A stretch of DNA of 64,000 nucleotides from Flavobacterium sp. Leaf82. Its GTDB lineage: Bacteria; Bacteroidota; Bacteroidia; Flavobacteriales; Flavobacteriaceae. The position numbers and the translations under genes are program-made. A model generated the notes under the pieces. That model saw only the letters and a program-made list of their open reading frames with translations, searched no databases and was not told the origin of the DNA. This document shows, piece by piece, positions 1 through 8,246 of the stretch (positions are counted from its first letter, which is position 1; every line of letters begins with the position of its first letter). The stretch spans positions 31,796 to 95,795 of the forward strand of contig NZ_LMMA01000008.1 of NCBI RefSeq assembly GCF_001422725.1, given 5' to 3'.

Positions 1-14
1 TAAATTTTTCATTT

Positions 15-707
15 TTATTCTTTGATTAAATTATGCGTTTTTATCATTTTTTTTGTTAAACGAATTTCATTTGTGTTTTGCCTGAGAGCGATATAACATT
101 TATATTTTTTATCTACTTTTATTTCTTCCAAATAATAATTTTCGTTACTTATTTTAGTATTGTTATTTATTATTTCAAATGATTTTAGAGGAATAGACAA
201 TCCATGACCATGCGCTTTTATAACAGCTTCTTTCTGAGTCCAGTATTTAAAAAAAGAAGCCTTTTTATCGTCTGCTAACTGTACTTTTTGCCATTCATTT
301 TCACTCATCTGAATTTTAAAATCATCGAATGTTATCGACGAAAGTATCTCTATATCAATTCCTATTTCTGAAGCATCGCTTATGGCGCAAATCACTATTT
401 CTCCGGAATGAGAAATATTAAAATGAACTGTATTATCTTCAAAATAAGGTTTACTAAAAGCAGTGTGTTTTATCGTTTTATCGTAACCATTTATTTTAAA
501 AACTTCTTTAATTCCATAGAATAATAATATCCTTCCAAGAATTGATAGCTGCGCATCCTGCCATCTTCTATATCTTCTGATTTTATCCTGATAATCATAA
601 TCAAAACGAGGCAGATAAATCCGCAATAAATCTTCATGATTTTCCTCAGACAGATAGCAATAATATATATGAATCAAACTATTAGGGATTTTAGAAATCA
701 AAATCAA
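15..707 (-). CDS. Sfp-type 4'-phosphopantetheinyl transferase
   Basis: This 230-residue protein is expected to move 4'-phosphopantetheine from CoA to the serine of a carrier protein, most likely the T domain of the NRPS encoded just upstream. Visible motifs are IGIDIE around residue 115 (metal-binding Asp) and FKYWTQKEAVIKAHG around residue 155, which matches the W-x-x-KEA core of Sfp/Gsp-type enzymes. The length is normal for the Sfp class and longer than an AcpS. Its start lies inside the 3' end of the NRPS gene (17-base overlap), so it is translationally coupled and is the last gene of the exporter-NRPS-PPTase operon. The family is clear. The partner assignment is inferred from position; a second PPTase at 47078-47584 serves another cluster. 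Confidence 0.93.
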   Translation of the reverse strand: MILISKIPNSLIHIYYCYLSEENHEDLLRIYLPRFDYDYQDKIRRYRRWQDAQLSILGRILLFYGIKEVFKINGYDKTIKHTAFSKPYFEDNTVHFNISHSGEIVICAISDASEIGIDIEILSSITFDDFKIQMSENEWQKVQLADDKKASFFKYWTQKEAVIKAHGHGLSIPLKSFEIINNNTKISNENYYLEEIKVDKKYKCYIALRQNTNEIRLTKKMIKTHNLIKE

Positions 708-3700
708 AAGAAATAGTGTTTTCTAATTCTGATTTTAATGTGATTAAATCTAGTTTTCTAAACGGATCAATGCTAATTTCTTCTAAAAGGCTGCAAAATT
801 TTGAAGCAATAATGTCGATAGTACCCAGTTCAAACAGATCACTGTTATAATCTATAATTCCTTTTAGTTTGTTATCGTTTTCAAAACAGTTTATTACAAT
901 TGGCATCCTGCTAAATTTTTGCTCAATGGCATAAGAAGTAAGCTTGAAATCTGCAAATTCATTAATGCTTTCAAAAGAAAATTCCGGATTTTGATACACT
1001 AGCATTAAGTCAAAAACGGATCGTTTTATTTGATCAGCTGCGCCTAATCCATAATGATCAATTTTTAATAAATCTTTTTGCGTATCTTTTAAAAGATCAC
1101 TAAAAGTCTGACCCGTAAAAATTTGTGTTCTTAAAATAGCTGTTTGTGCAAACATTCCAATAGGATCATTCAGCGACGGAACATTCCTTCCAGAACTTAC
1201 TGTTCCGATACAAATATCCGTGTGTCTTGAATATTTATAAATCAAAACATTCAAAACAGTTACTAAAAATGTATATAAGGTTACTTGCTGTGCAAGAGCC
1301 AGTTCTTTTAAGACTAAAGTTAAATCTGGTGTTAATTCAAATGAATACTGATTTAGGGCATGCTTATTCTGCTGCTTTTCAAAATCTCTGTCAAAAGAAT
1401 CTTTGATAGTATAATTATGAAGATAATTGTTCCAGAATAATTTATTTTCTGATGCTTTAGTTTCTATTTCCTTATTAAGCCATTCTGAATAGTCCTTAAA
1501 CTGAAAATTAAATTCTTCTCCAGCTGTTCTCTCTGTAATATTTTCATTATAATGCGTAATAAATTCTTTTATAAAAATCTCTAATGATAATCCGTCCATA
1601 ATGATATGATGAACAGAAAAGAGTATTATAAATTCTTCTTCACCAAATTGCAATAGTTTAACACGGAGCAACAGATCTTTTTCAAGATCAAATTCAGTAT
1701 TAACAAATGCATCTATATGCTGCTTTATTTCCTGTTTTTTTATTTTAGAAAGTGAAATATCGAATTTTTCTTTATCAAAATCATTAATTTTCTGATAAGG
1801 AATTCCTGCAATCTCAATAAAATTAGTTCTTAAAATTTCATGCTTTTCAATTATATTGTTTATTGATTTTCGAATTTTATCTAAATTTAATGAACCTTCT
1901 ATAGTGTAAGCCGCAGACATATTATATGCAATCGAATAGTTTTTTTGCTGCGACGCCAGCCATATGTTATACTGGGATGGCGTTAACGTATAAAATTCTT
2001 TTAATTCTGCTGATGGAATTGTGATAAAATTACCCGGCTTTAATGCTGACAAATATTGGGCTAATACTTCAATTGTTGGATAATCAAATATTGTCTTTAA
2101 TGTAATGGTCAGAGAAAGATTTTTACTAATTAAACCTGTTAATTTCACCGCATTTAAAGAGTGTCCTCCTAAAGAAAAGAAATTACTGGTTACACTGAGT
2201 AGTGTATTAATATTTAAAACTTCTTTCCAAAACTCAGCTAATTTTTTTTCCAGTTGCGAAACAGGAGCTTTAAAATCATCTTGTTTTATATTTTTATCAA
2301 TGTCTCTCTGAGTCAAAGATTTTCTGTCTATTTTTTGATTTGGCGTAAGCGGAAATTCTTCTACCGGAATCACTGCCATGGGAATCATATAGTACGGAAG
2401 ATGCTTTTTTAATTCTGAAATAACATCTTCGGTATTAATTTTCTTTTTATGCTCTAAAACATAAGCAATTAGAAAAGCTTCCTGTTGATCCTGTTTTTTA
2501 GCAACTACTACAGCATCAACAATCTCTTCTATTTGGTTTAACTGAAACTCTATATCGCCCAGTTCAATTCTGTATCCTCTTATTTTAACCTGGTTATCAT
2601 TTCTTCCTAAAAACTCAATTTCACCGAGTTCATTCCATTTTCCAACATCTCCTGTTTCATAAAACAATTGATTGTTAAACGGATTATGAACAAACTTTTC
2701 TGCAGTCAGTTTACTGTTTTGATAATATCCTTTTGCTAAACCATCGCCACCAATGTAAATAGCGCCAATAGAACCTATCGGCTTAGGATTTAAGAATTTA
2801 TCGACAATATAAAATTGTGTATTATGTATTGGTTTGCCAATATTACCGGATTCTTTAGCATATGTTATTTTTTTCGCACTTGACCATATCGTTGTTTCTG
2901 TTGGTCCGTACATATTCCATGATTCTAAAGAATGATTCAATAACTTTTCAGCTAATGCTTCACTTAAAAGATCACCGCCACACAAAACTTTTAATTTTTT
3001 ATCTCCACTCCAGCCTGCATTAAACAACATTTGATAAAAACTTGGTGTTGCTTGAATTACGGTTGGTTTTAGAGCTGCCAATTTTTCAATTATAAATTCA
3101 GGATCAGATAGCGTTTTTTGGTTCGCTACATATACAGCGGCTCCGGAAATTAACGGAACAAAAAATTCTAAAATAGAGATATCGAAAGAATAAGTGGTCA
3201 CTGAAAATAACAAATCCTGCGAATTTATTCCTGGCTTATTTCGTATACTGATTAAAAAATTAAGCAGCGACTGGTGACTAATTTCAACTCCTTTGGGATT
3301 TCCTGTTGATCCGGATGTATAAATAATATAGGCTGTATCTTGTGAAGAAACTGTCTGAAGTTTATTTGAATCCGTATTTTTGATTTTATCCAGAATTGTA
3401 TTCAGATCTATTACATATTTTCCTTCAATTTCATAATCCTTTTTCTTAATTATAATGTTCGCCTTACTATTAGCAACGATATAATTTAAGCGCTCCTTCG
3501 GAAAAAAAGGATCTAATGGTATATAAGATCTACCGGCTTTCATTACCCCAATTAAAACCGCGACCATAAGTGCAGAGCGATCTAAAAGAACTGCTACCGC
3601 AGATTTATCTTTTGTTCCATAATCATTAATAAGAATTTCTGCAATCTGGTTTGACAATGTATCCAGTTGTAAATACGAATAAGAATTGACATCATCAAAT

Positions 3701-5115
3701 AAAGCCCTTTTTTCAGGAAATGTCCCGGCGTGTTCCTTAAAAAGATCCAAAAAAGTACTGTTTTTTGAATATTCGACTTTTGTCTGATTAAAATCTAAAA
3801 CTAGCTTTTTTCGCTCTTCTTCCTTGAGATAGTTTAAATCTTTTATTTTTTTATCTGAGTGTATTAATACATCATCCAACAAACATTCAAAATGATTTGC
3901 AAACTGATCAATCTTTACTTCATCAAAATAATTAAGATTGTAATCAAAGTCGATTATAACATCTTCCAAATCATCAAATTCCCTTATATAGACTGCTAAT
4001 GCAACACGTTCTGATTCATGACTTAACGGAATTACATTGGTAATTGTATTAATGAAATGGCTTGCATAATTTTGCTTTTCGTAAGAAAGTGTCAGATTAA
4101 AAATTCTTTCTTTTTCTCCATAAGACTGAATTTCCTGAATTAGTTTTCCTAAAGGCAGTCTTTGATGGCGATAATCTTTTTTTAGCTCATTTTTTATTTC
4201 AACAATTAAATCATGAAAAGTGGTTTCAAAATCTATAGCTATTCTTAATGGAGAAACCCCCATAAAAAGACCAACCGTCTTTTTATAGGAAGATTTACCT
4301 CTATTTAATACCGGTAAACCAATAGTCATATCATTTTTTTCATAATTTCTTGCAAAATAAGTGTACAAAACACCTAATATTAAATGAAATGATGAACACT
4401 TATAATTTAATGCTAAATCGTTGATTTTGTTATAGACCTCTCTTTTAATAATTATTTTTTTTCGACTGCTTTTGTTTATCTGAAGGCTATCATCTAATTT
4501 ATCGAGTAGATTTTCCGGTAAGGTTTTAAATTTTTGTTTCCAATAATTTAAATCTTCTGTAAAAGATGATGAATTCTGATAGTTACAATCATCTTCTACA
4601 AAATCACTATAGGTAAAAGGATACAGAGTTTGAACATTTCCGGACTCAGCAATCTCATTATAATTTTGAACCAGCCTTTGAAACATCAGTGAAGTTCCCC
4701 AGCCATCTGTTATAATATGGTGATAGACAGAGAACAAATAATGAAAATCTTCCTGTACTTTTACTAATGTAAAATTATATAAGGGACTTTCATTAAATAA
4801 ATCAAAAGAAGTCTTAAACTGCTTTTGCATGTAAAAGGCAGCTTCTTCAAGAGGTTTTTCAGAATGCGAAAAATCAATAAATCCCAATTTAGAAATCTGT
4901 CCTTCGGTAATTTTTACTGACACGTCCTCATCATTTTTTACGAGAACAGTTCTGTAAGCATCATGCTGATCAATTAATGCCGTAAATGCATTACTAAATA
5001 TTTCATTATTTATAAAACCTCTAATCTCAATTTTTGCACCAATATTATAAATTGGCTCATTGGGATGTAGAATTTGATCAAAATAAATATCTTGTTGAGG
5101 TAATGTAAGTTTCAT
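691..5115 (-). CDS. Single-module nonribosomal peptide synthetase, C-A-T-C
   Basis: This 1474-residue NRPS has the order condensation (about 1-430; HHIITDG near residue 131), adenylation (about 450-940; YTSGSTGNPKG near 598, NMYGPTE, NQKIDRKSL), carrier (LGGHSL, Ser near 985) and a second full condensation domain (about 1030-1474; HHIIMDG near 1170). Both HHxxxDG motifs are intact. Aligning by eye to the GrsA positions gives the ten-residue code D-I-L-Q-L-G-M-I-W-K, one residue from a code I recall for glycine-activating domains, so glycine is the predicted substrate. There is no thioesterase, reductase or second adenylation domain in the protein. The first C domain may accept an acyl or peptidyl starter, and the last may release the product onto an amine or an unseen partner. 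It sits 19 bases after the exporter gene in one operon. Confidence 0.95.
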   Translation of the reverse strand: MKLTLPQQDIYFDQILHPNEPIYNIGAKIEIRGFINNEIFSNAFTALIDQHDAYRTVLVKNDEDVSVKITEGQISKLGFIDFSHSEKPLEEAAFYMQKQFKTSFDLFNESPLYNFTLVKVQEDFHYLFSVYHHIITDGWGTSLMFQRLVQNYNEIAESGNVQTLYPFTYSDFVEDDCNYQNSSSFTEDLNYWKQKFKTLPENLLDKLDDSLQINKSSRKKIIIKREVYNKINDLALNYKCSSFHLILGVLYTYFARNYEKNDMTIGLPVLNRGKSSYKKTVGLFMGVSPLRIAIDFETTFHDLIVEIKNELKKDYRHQRLPLGKLIQEIQSYGEKERIFNLTLSYEKQNYASHFINTITNVIPLSHESERVALAVYIREFDDLEDVIIDFDYNLNYFDEVKIDQFANHFECLLDDVLIHSDKKIKDLNYLKEEERKKLVLDFNQTKVEYSKNSTFLDLFKEHAGTFPEKRALFDDVNSYSYLQLDTLSNQIAEILINDYGTKDKSAVAVLLDRSALMVAVLIGVMKAGRSYIPLDPFFPKERLNYIVANSKANIIIKKKDYEIEGKYVIDLNTILDKIKNTDSNKLQTVSSQDTAYIIYTSGSTGNPKGVEISHQSLLNFLISIRNKPGINSQDLLFSVTTYSFDISILEFFVPLISGAAVYVANQKTLSDPEFIIEKLAALKPTVIQATPSFYQMLFNAGWSGDKKLKVLCGGDLLSEALAEKLLNHSLESWNMYGPTETTIWSSAKKITYAKESGNIGKPIHNTQFYIVDKFLNPKPIGSIGAIYIGGDGLAKGYYQNSKLTAEKFVHNPFNNQLFYETGDVGKWNELGEIEFLGRNDNQVKIRGYRIELGDIEFQLNQIEEIVDAVVVAKKQDQQEAFLIAYVLEHKKKINTEDVISELKKHLPYYMIPMAVIPVEEFPLTPNQKIDRKSLTQRDIDKNIKQDDFKAPVSQLEKKLAEFWKEVLNINTLLSVTSNFFSLGGHSLNAVKLTGLISKNLSLTITLKTIFDYPTIEVLAQYLSALKPGNFITIPSAELKEFYTLTPSQYNIWLASQQKNYSIAYNMSAAYTIEGSLNLDKIRKSINNIIEKHEILRTNFIEIAGIPYQKINDFDKEKFDISLSKIKKQEIKQHIDAFVNTEFDLEKDLLLRVKLLQFGEEEFIILFSVHHIIMDGLSLEIFIKEFITHYNENITERTAGEEFNFQFKDYSEWLNKEIETKASENKLFWNNYLHNYTIKDSFDRDFEKQQNKHALNQYSFELTPDLTLVLKELALAQQVTLYTFLVTVLNVLIYKYSRHTDICIGTVSSGRNVPSLNDPIGMFAQTAILRTQIFTGQTFSDLLKDTQKDLLKIDHYGLGAADQIKRSVFDLMLVYQNPEFSFESINEFADFKLTSYAIEQKFSRMPIVINCFENDNKLKGIIDYNSDLFELGTIDIIASKFCSLLEEISIDPFRKLDLITLKSELENTISFDFDF

Positions 5116-5134
5116 AAAAACTTTTTCTTTTATA

Positions 5135-6766
5135 TTAGTTCCACAATTTATCGGGAACCAAAGTATCAGTTACCTTTTTGTCCATAATAATCTGACCGTA
5201 ATCAAATTTGATGATTCTGTCGGCATATTTAAAATAAGCATCATCATGCGTAACCGCTATAATTGTCTTACCTTCTTCTTTTAGTCTTGGCAGTAAATTT
5301 TCATAGAAATATTTACGGAAATGAGGATCCTGATCGGCAGCCCATTCGTCTAAAACTAAGATTGGTTTATTTTCTAAGAGTGATAAAATTAATGACATTC
5401 TTTTTCCTTGTCCCTTTGAAAAAGCTCTTCTGGCAGATTCTTCTTTATCATCGATGACGACATTGTCCAGTTCCATCGTCTCTAATAATTCCTTATATGT
5501 TTTGTTTCCTTCAAGGTCATAATTATCGTAATTATGAGAAAAAATGTGATTATCTGTGAATACTGCAGCGATTAAATTTTTTAAAACATCGCTTTGTGTG
5601 ACGTTGTTTTTATCATTTAATGATATTTTTCCAGAAGATGAAGTATATAAACCCGTTAAAATATTAATAAAAGTACTTTTTCCACTTCCGTTTCCGCCTA
5701 TAATAAATATTGTTTCACCTCGTGTAATAGACAGGTTTATTGGGCCAATTCCAAAATTCTTACTCCCTTCATTATTTCCGTAATCAAAATGAATATCATT
5801 AAAACTTAAAGACTGAAATTCGTTACCCTCTACATTAATTTCTTTATCGGTTACTACTATGGAATCAAAATCGCTCAAAAATTTCTTAATTCTTCTATTT
5901 GCAACCATTAATCTGGTATAGATATTTTGTAAATTTATAAGATTGTTAATTGGTCCTGAAATGAATAACAAAATCACTACATAAGAAGTAATACTTTCAC
6001 GGTTCAGAATTCCTAATATTGGTAATAAAAAAAGAATAGAGCCAATAACAAGGTATAAACCGTATTGGCTTATCAGATTGATCGATAAAAACACAAAATT
6101 TATTTTAAAGTCTAATTGTTTTGCACTTTCTCTATTGGGAGATAAATGCTTATCCATTAAATTAAATCTTCTTTCTCCGCTAAGCTTAAATCCTTTAAAC
6201 CCTTTAACAACATCATTTACATATTTGAAATAATCTTCATTATGTTTTCTAAGTATAGCTACTTTTTCTGACATCGTATTCATTACAAAAAAATAAATAA
6301 CTGCTATTAAAATTATTAAGGCAACGACAACTAAAGCTGATGTTACAGACAGCGTAAACAAATAAGCCATACAAAGCAGTAATGTCAAGATAGAATTAAT
6401 AGAGTGTGTAAGGACTTCCGGAAAATTTGAAAAAACCCTTAAATCTTCTATAGCAGTATAAAATCGCTGCATGCCTAGTTTTTCAAAAGTAAGAAGAGGC
6501 GCTTTTAGTACTTTATCGAATATCCTTTTTTCATTTTCATATAAAATATAAAATGAAAACTTATTAAGCCTTTTTTGAAAAATTATATTCAATAAATAGG
6601 TGTAAATGATAAGAGCTACAAATACTAATCCAGTGTAGTCTGTTATGAAATCTTTTCCCTGAGAGAGGGATTTATTGATTATATATACAATTACAAAACT
6701 TAGCAGAGTATTTGGAATTGCATACAGAACAAGATAAAAAATATTTTTAATCGAAATTTTAAACAT
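5135..6766 (-). CDS. Cyclic-peptide-type ABC exporter (membrane domain fused to ATPase)
   Basis: This 543-residue half-transporter has about six membrane segments in residues 15-300 and an ATPase domain after about 325. Walker A is GGNGSGKST. The signature is the variant FSKGQGKRM, and Walker B plus its extension read LVLDEWAADQDPHFR, followed by the H-loop VTHDD. The DEWAADQDP stretch and the FSxGQxKRL-like signature are characteristic of the PvdE/SyrD 'cyclic peptide export' family that accompanies siderophore and lipopeptide NRPSs. It is the first gene of the operon, and the NRPS follows after 19 bases. I infer that it exports the NRPS product, or a precursor, across the inner membrane. 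The leader carries a CCGTAA-box promoter and a hairpin. Confidence 0.93.
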   Translation of the reverse strand: MFKISIKNIFYLVLYAIPNTLLSFVIVYIINKSLSQGKDFITDYTGLVFVALIIYTYLLNIIFQKRLNKFSFYILYENEKRIFDKVLKAPLLTFEKLGMQRFYTAIEDLRVFSNFPEVLTHSINSILTLLLCMAYLFTLSVTSALVVVALIILIAVIYFFVMNTMSEKVAILRKHNEDYFKYVNDVVKGFKGFKLSGERRFNLMDKHLSPNRESAKQLDFKINFVFLSINLISQYGLYLVIGSILFLLPILGILNRESITSYVVILLFISGPINNLINLQNIYTRLMVANRRIKKFLSDFDSIVVTDKEINVEGNEFQSLSFNDIHFDYGNNEGSKNFGIGPINLSITRGETIFIIGGNGSGKSTFINILTGLYTSSSGKISLNDKNNVTQSDVLKNLIAAVFTDNHIFSHNYDNYDLEGNKTYKELLETMELDNVVIDDKEESARRAFSKGQGKRMSLILSLLENKPILVLDEWAADQDPHFRKYFYENLLPRLKEEGKTIIAVTHDDAYFKYADRIIKFDYGQIIMDKKVTDTLVPDKLWN

Positions 6767-6823
6767 CGGGTACAGATAAAATTAAATTTGTATTCAGTTT
6801 AAAAAAAGCAACAGTTTATTGCA

Positions 6824-6855
6824 TTCCTTTCTTTCTTAACTTCCCAAGAAAGGAA
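6824..6855 (-). other. Hairpin in the leader of the exporter-NRPS operon
   Basis: Perfect 10-base arms (TTCCTTTCTT and AAGAAAGGAA) are separated by 12 bases, about 60-90 bases before the exporter start codon. With transcription from the -7 box at 6899-6906 the hairpin would lie within the roughly 125-base 5' leader. It could stabilise or attenuate the transcript. Read on the plus strand it is followed by GTTTTTT and would look like a terminator, but no plus-strand gene precedes it. Confidence 0.5.
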
Positions 6856-6898
6856 GTTTTTTAAGATAGCTACACCACTTTTAAATTACTGATTGAGA

Positions 6899-6955
6899 CA
6901 AAAATAATATTACTATCTATTTAATAATTACGGGCTTTTTATGTAAAAATTACGG
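6899..6955 (-). promoter_or_regulatory. Promoter and operator of the exporter-NRPS-PPTase operon
   Basis: Read on the minus strand there are two direct CCGTAA boxes (6950-6955 and 6928-6933) whose starts are 22 bases apart. A 21-base gap follows, then TATTTTTG (6899-6906), a match to the Bacteroidota -7 consensus TAnnTTTG. The proximal box lies where a -33 element would be, which no TTG provides, so an activator is probably needed. Exactly the same layout precedes the thioesterase gene at 8095-8151. Two helical turns between boxes suit a dimeric NarL/LuxR-type activator such as the response regulator at 10961-11629. Confidence 0.72.
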
Positions 6956-7027
6956 ACTTCTTCTAAACAGCACGATTTGTGCTCCTGCATTAAAAAACCA
7001 CACTATAACACCTCCTAATCAACATAT

Positions 7028-7072
7028 TAAAAAAACAAAAACCAGCTATAAAAGGAGACTCTTACAACTGGT
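7028..7072 (-). terminator. Rho-independent terminator after the thioesterase gene
   Basis: On the minus strand an 11-base stem (7062-7072 with 7041-7051, two G-U pairs) has a 10-base loop and is followed by TTTTTGTTTTTTT. It lies about 140 bases past the stop codon of the thioesterase gene. It indicates that the thioesterase transcript ends before the exporter operon, which then needs its own promoter. Confidence 0.75.
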
Positions 7073-7210
7073 TTCATACCCATATATTGAGCAATACACA
7101 ATTTATTTTTTTTTTAAATTATGAGCTATTTTATTTAATAAATCCTATTTTCTTTTTTTAGGATTATAGTATACGGTTCGATTTATTTTATCAATATGAT
7201 AATCCGAAGT

Positions 7211-7951
7211 TCAGTTATCAGAGTGGTTATGTTTTTGAAGAAATGGTTGTGAATAATGCATTATTATATTGACTAATTTATCGACATGCTGATATATAAA
7301 AAAATGATCTCCAGAGAATACTTCTGATGTGAAATCATTTTTAGTGTAATTTTTCCAATTATCAATTTCAATAGATGTCTTTTCTTTATCTCCCATTATG
7401 GCATGTATCGGAGTATTGATCTTTATTTCTTTTTCATAATGCCTCTGTTTTTCCAATATTTCAAAATCTGACCTGAGTATTGGACTAAAAAAATCAAACA
7501 ACTCTTTGTTCTCTAGAACCTGATCAGAAATTCCGTTTAATTTTCGAAGTTCATTTTTAAAATCTATGTCAGAGAGCAAATATCTGTCAACAACTATCTC
7601 ATCTCCATTATCGTCTTTTTCTACTATACAAGGTCCTGCGTTACCTGTAACAATTATTTGAAACGGAGGATCGTTACTTTCTTCCATTTTATGTGCTACA
7701 GAAAGTCCTAAGGTTGCTCCCATACTATGACCGTATATAATGTAGGGCTCACTGTTTCTAAGCTCATTTATCTGAGCAACATAGTCAGCTATAGCATCTG
7801 TTTTGTTAGACACAAAATCACTATTCAATCTTTTTCCACGACCAGGAAGTTCTAGAGAATGAATATCAATTCCTGAATTTCGAAGTTCTACTTTTAAAAA
7901 CTCAAATGAGTAAAAACCTCCTCCTGCAAAAGGCAGCAAAAATAACTGCAT
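7211..7951 (-). CDS. Type II thioesterase (alpha/beta hydrolase, GrsT-like)
   Basis: This 246-residue protein belongs to the external thioesterases of NRPS and PKS clusters. It opens with LFLLPFAGGG, carries LELPGRGKR near residue 38, the nucleophile elbow GHSMGA near residue 75 and the catalytic histidine in GDHFF near residue 219. Such enzymes remove misprimed or stalled acyl groups from carrier domains. Because the NRPS has no internal thioesterase, this protein might also take part in product release, which is inference. It is transcribed separately from the NRPS operon, with its own terminator downstream, but its promoter has the same paired CCGTAA boxes, so the two units should be switched on together. 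Confidence 0.93.
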   Translation of the reverse strand: MQLFLLPFAGGGFYSFEFLKVELRNSGIDIHSLELPGRGKRLNSDFVSNKTDAIADYVAQINELRNSEPYIIYGHSMGATLGLSVAHKMEESNDPPFQIIVTGNAGPCIVEKDDNGDEIVVDRYLLSDIDFKNELRKLNGISDQVLENKELFDFFSPILRSDFEILEKQRHYEKEIKINTPIHAIMGDKEKTSIEIDNWKNYTKNDFTSEVFSGDHFFIYQHVDKLVNIIMHYSQPFLQKHNHSDN

Positions 7952-8024
7952 AAAATTTATTTTTAATTAATTAAACCAATATTTATTTTCCATAATTAGC
8001 AACCTAAAGTGCCTCTCGTTTTGC

Positions 8025-8039
8025 GTAAATAATATTTAC
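8025..8039. promoter_or_regulatory. Short perfect inverted repeat upstream of the thioesterase gene
   Basis: GTAAATA and TATTTAC flank one base, 74-88 bases before the thioesterase start. On the inferred transcript it falls in the 5' leader, so it is either an additional operator or a small leader hairpin. No copy was seen before the exporter gene. Confidence 0.3.
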
Positions 8040-8094
8040 CGGTATTCTAATGTTAGTAAAAGAATGAAATGTTTTTTTAATAAAGTTTCCGCAT

Positions 8095-8151
8095 CAAAAA
8101 TATTGGGAGAATGAATTAATCTATTACGGAGTTTTTACATAATATTTACGG
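8095..8151 (-). promoter_or_regulatory. Promoter and operator of the thioesterase gene
   Basis: On the minus strand CCGTAA boxes lie at 8146-8151 and 8124-8129 (22 bases apart), then 21 bases, then TATTTTTG at 8095-8102. The box sequences, both spacings and the -7 octamer are identical to those at 6899-6955. Bases between the two boxes are also largely shared. This marks the thioesterase and the NRPS operon as one regulon. Confidence 0.72.
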
Positions 8152-8246
8152 AGTGATAAATGAAGATCAATAATCTGAAAATAGCTTTTCTAAGCATTGA
8201 ATAAATAAAGAGTAATAATTAATATCCTAAGAAAAATTTAGAAATC

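Noticed and set aside
6824..6862. Hairpin plus T-run as a plus-strand terminator
   Set aside because: No plus-strand gene precedes it; it fits better as a structure in the minus-strand leader.
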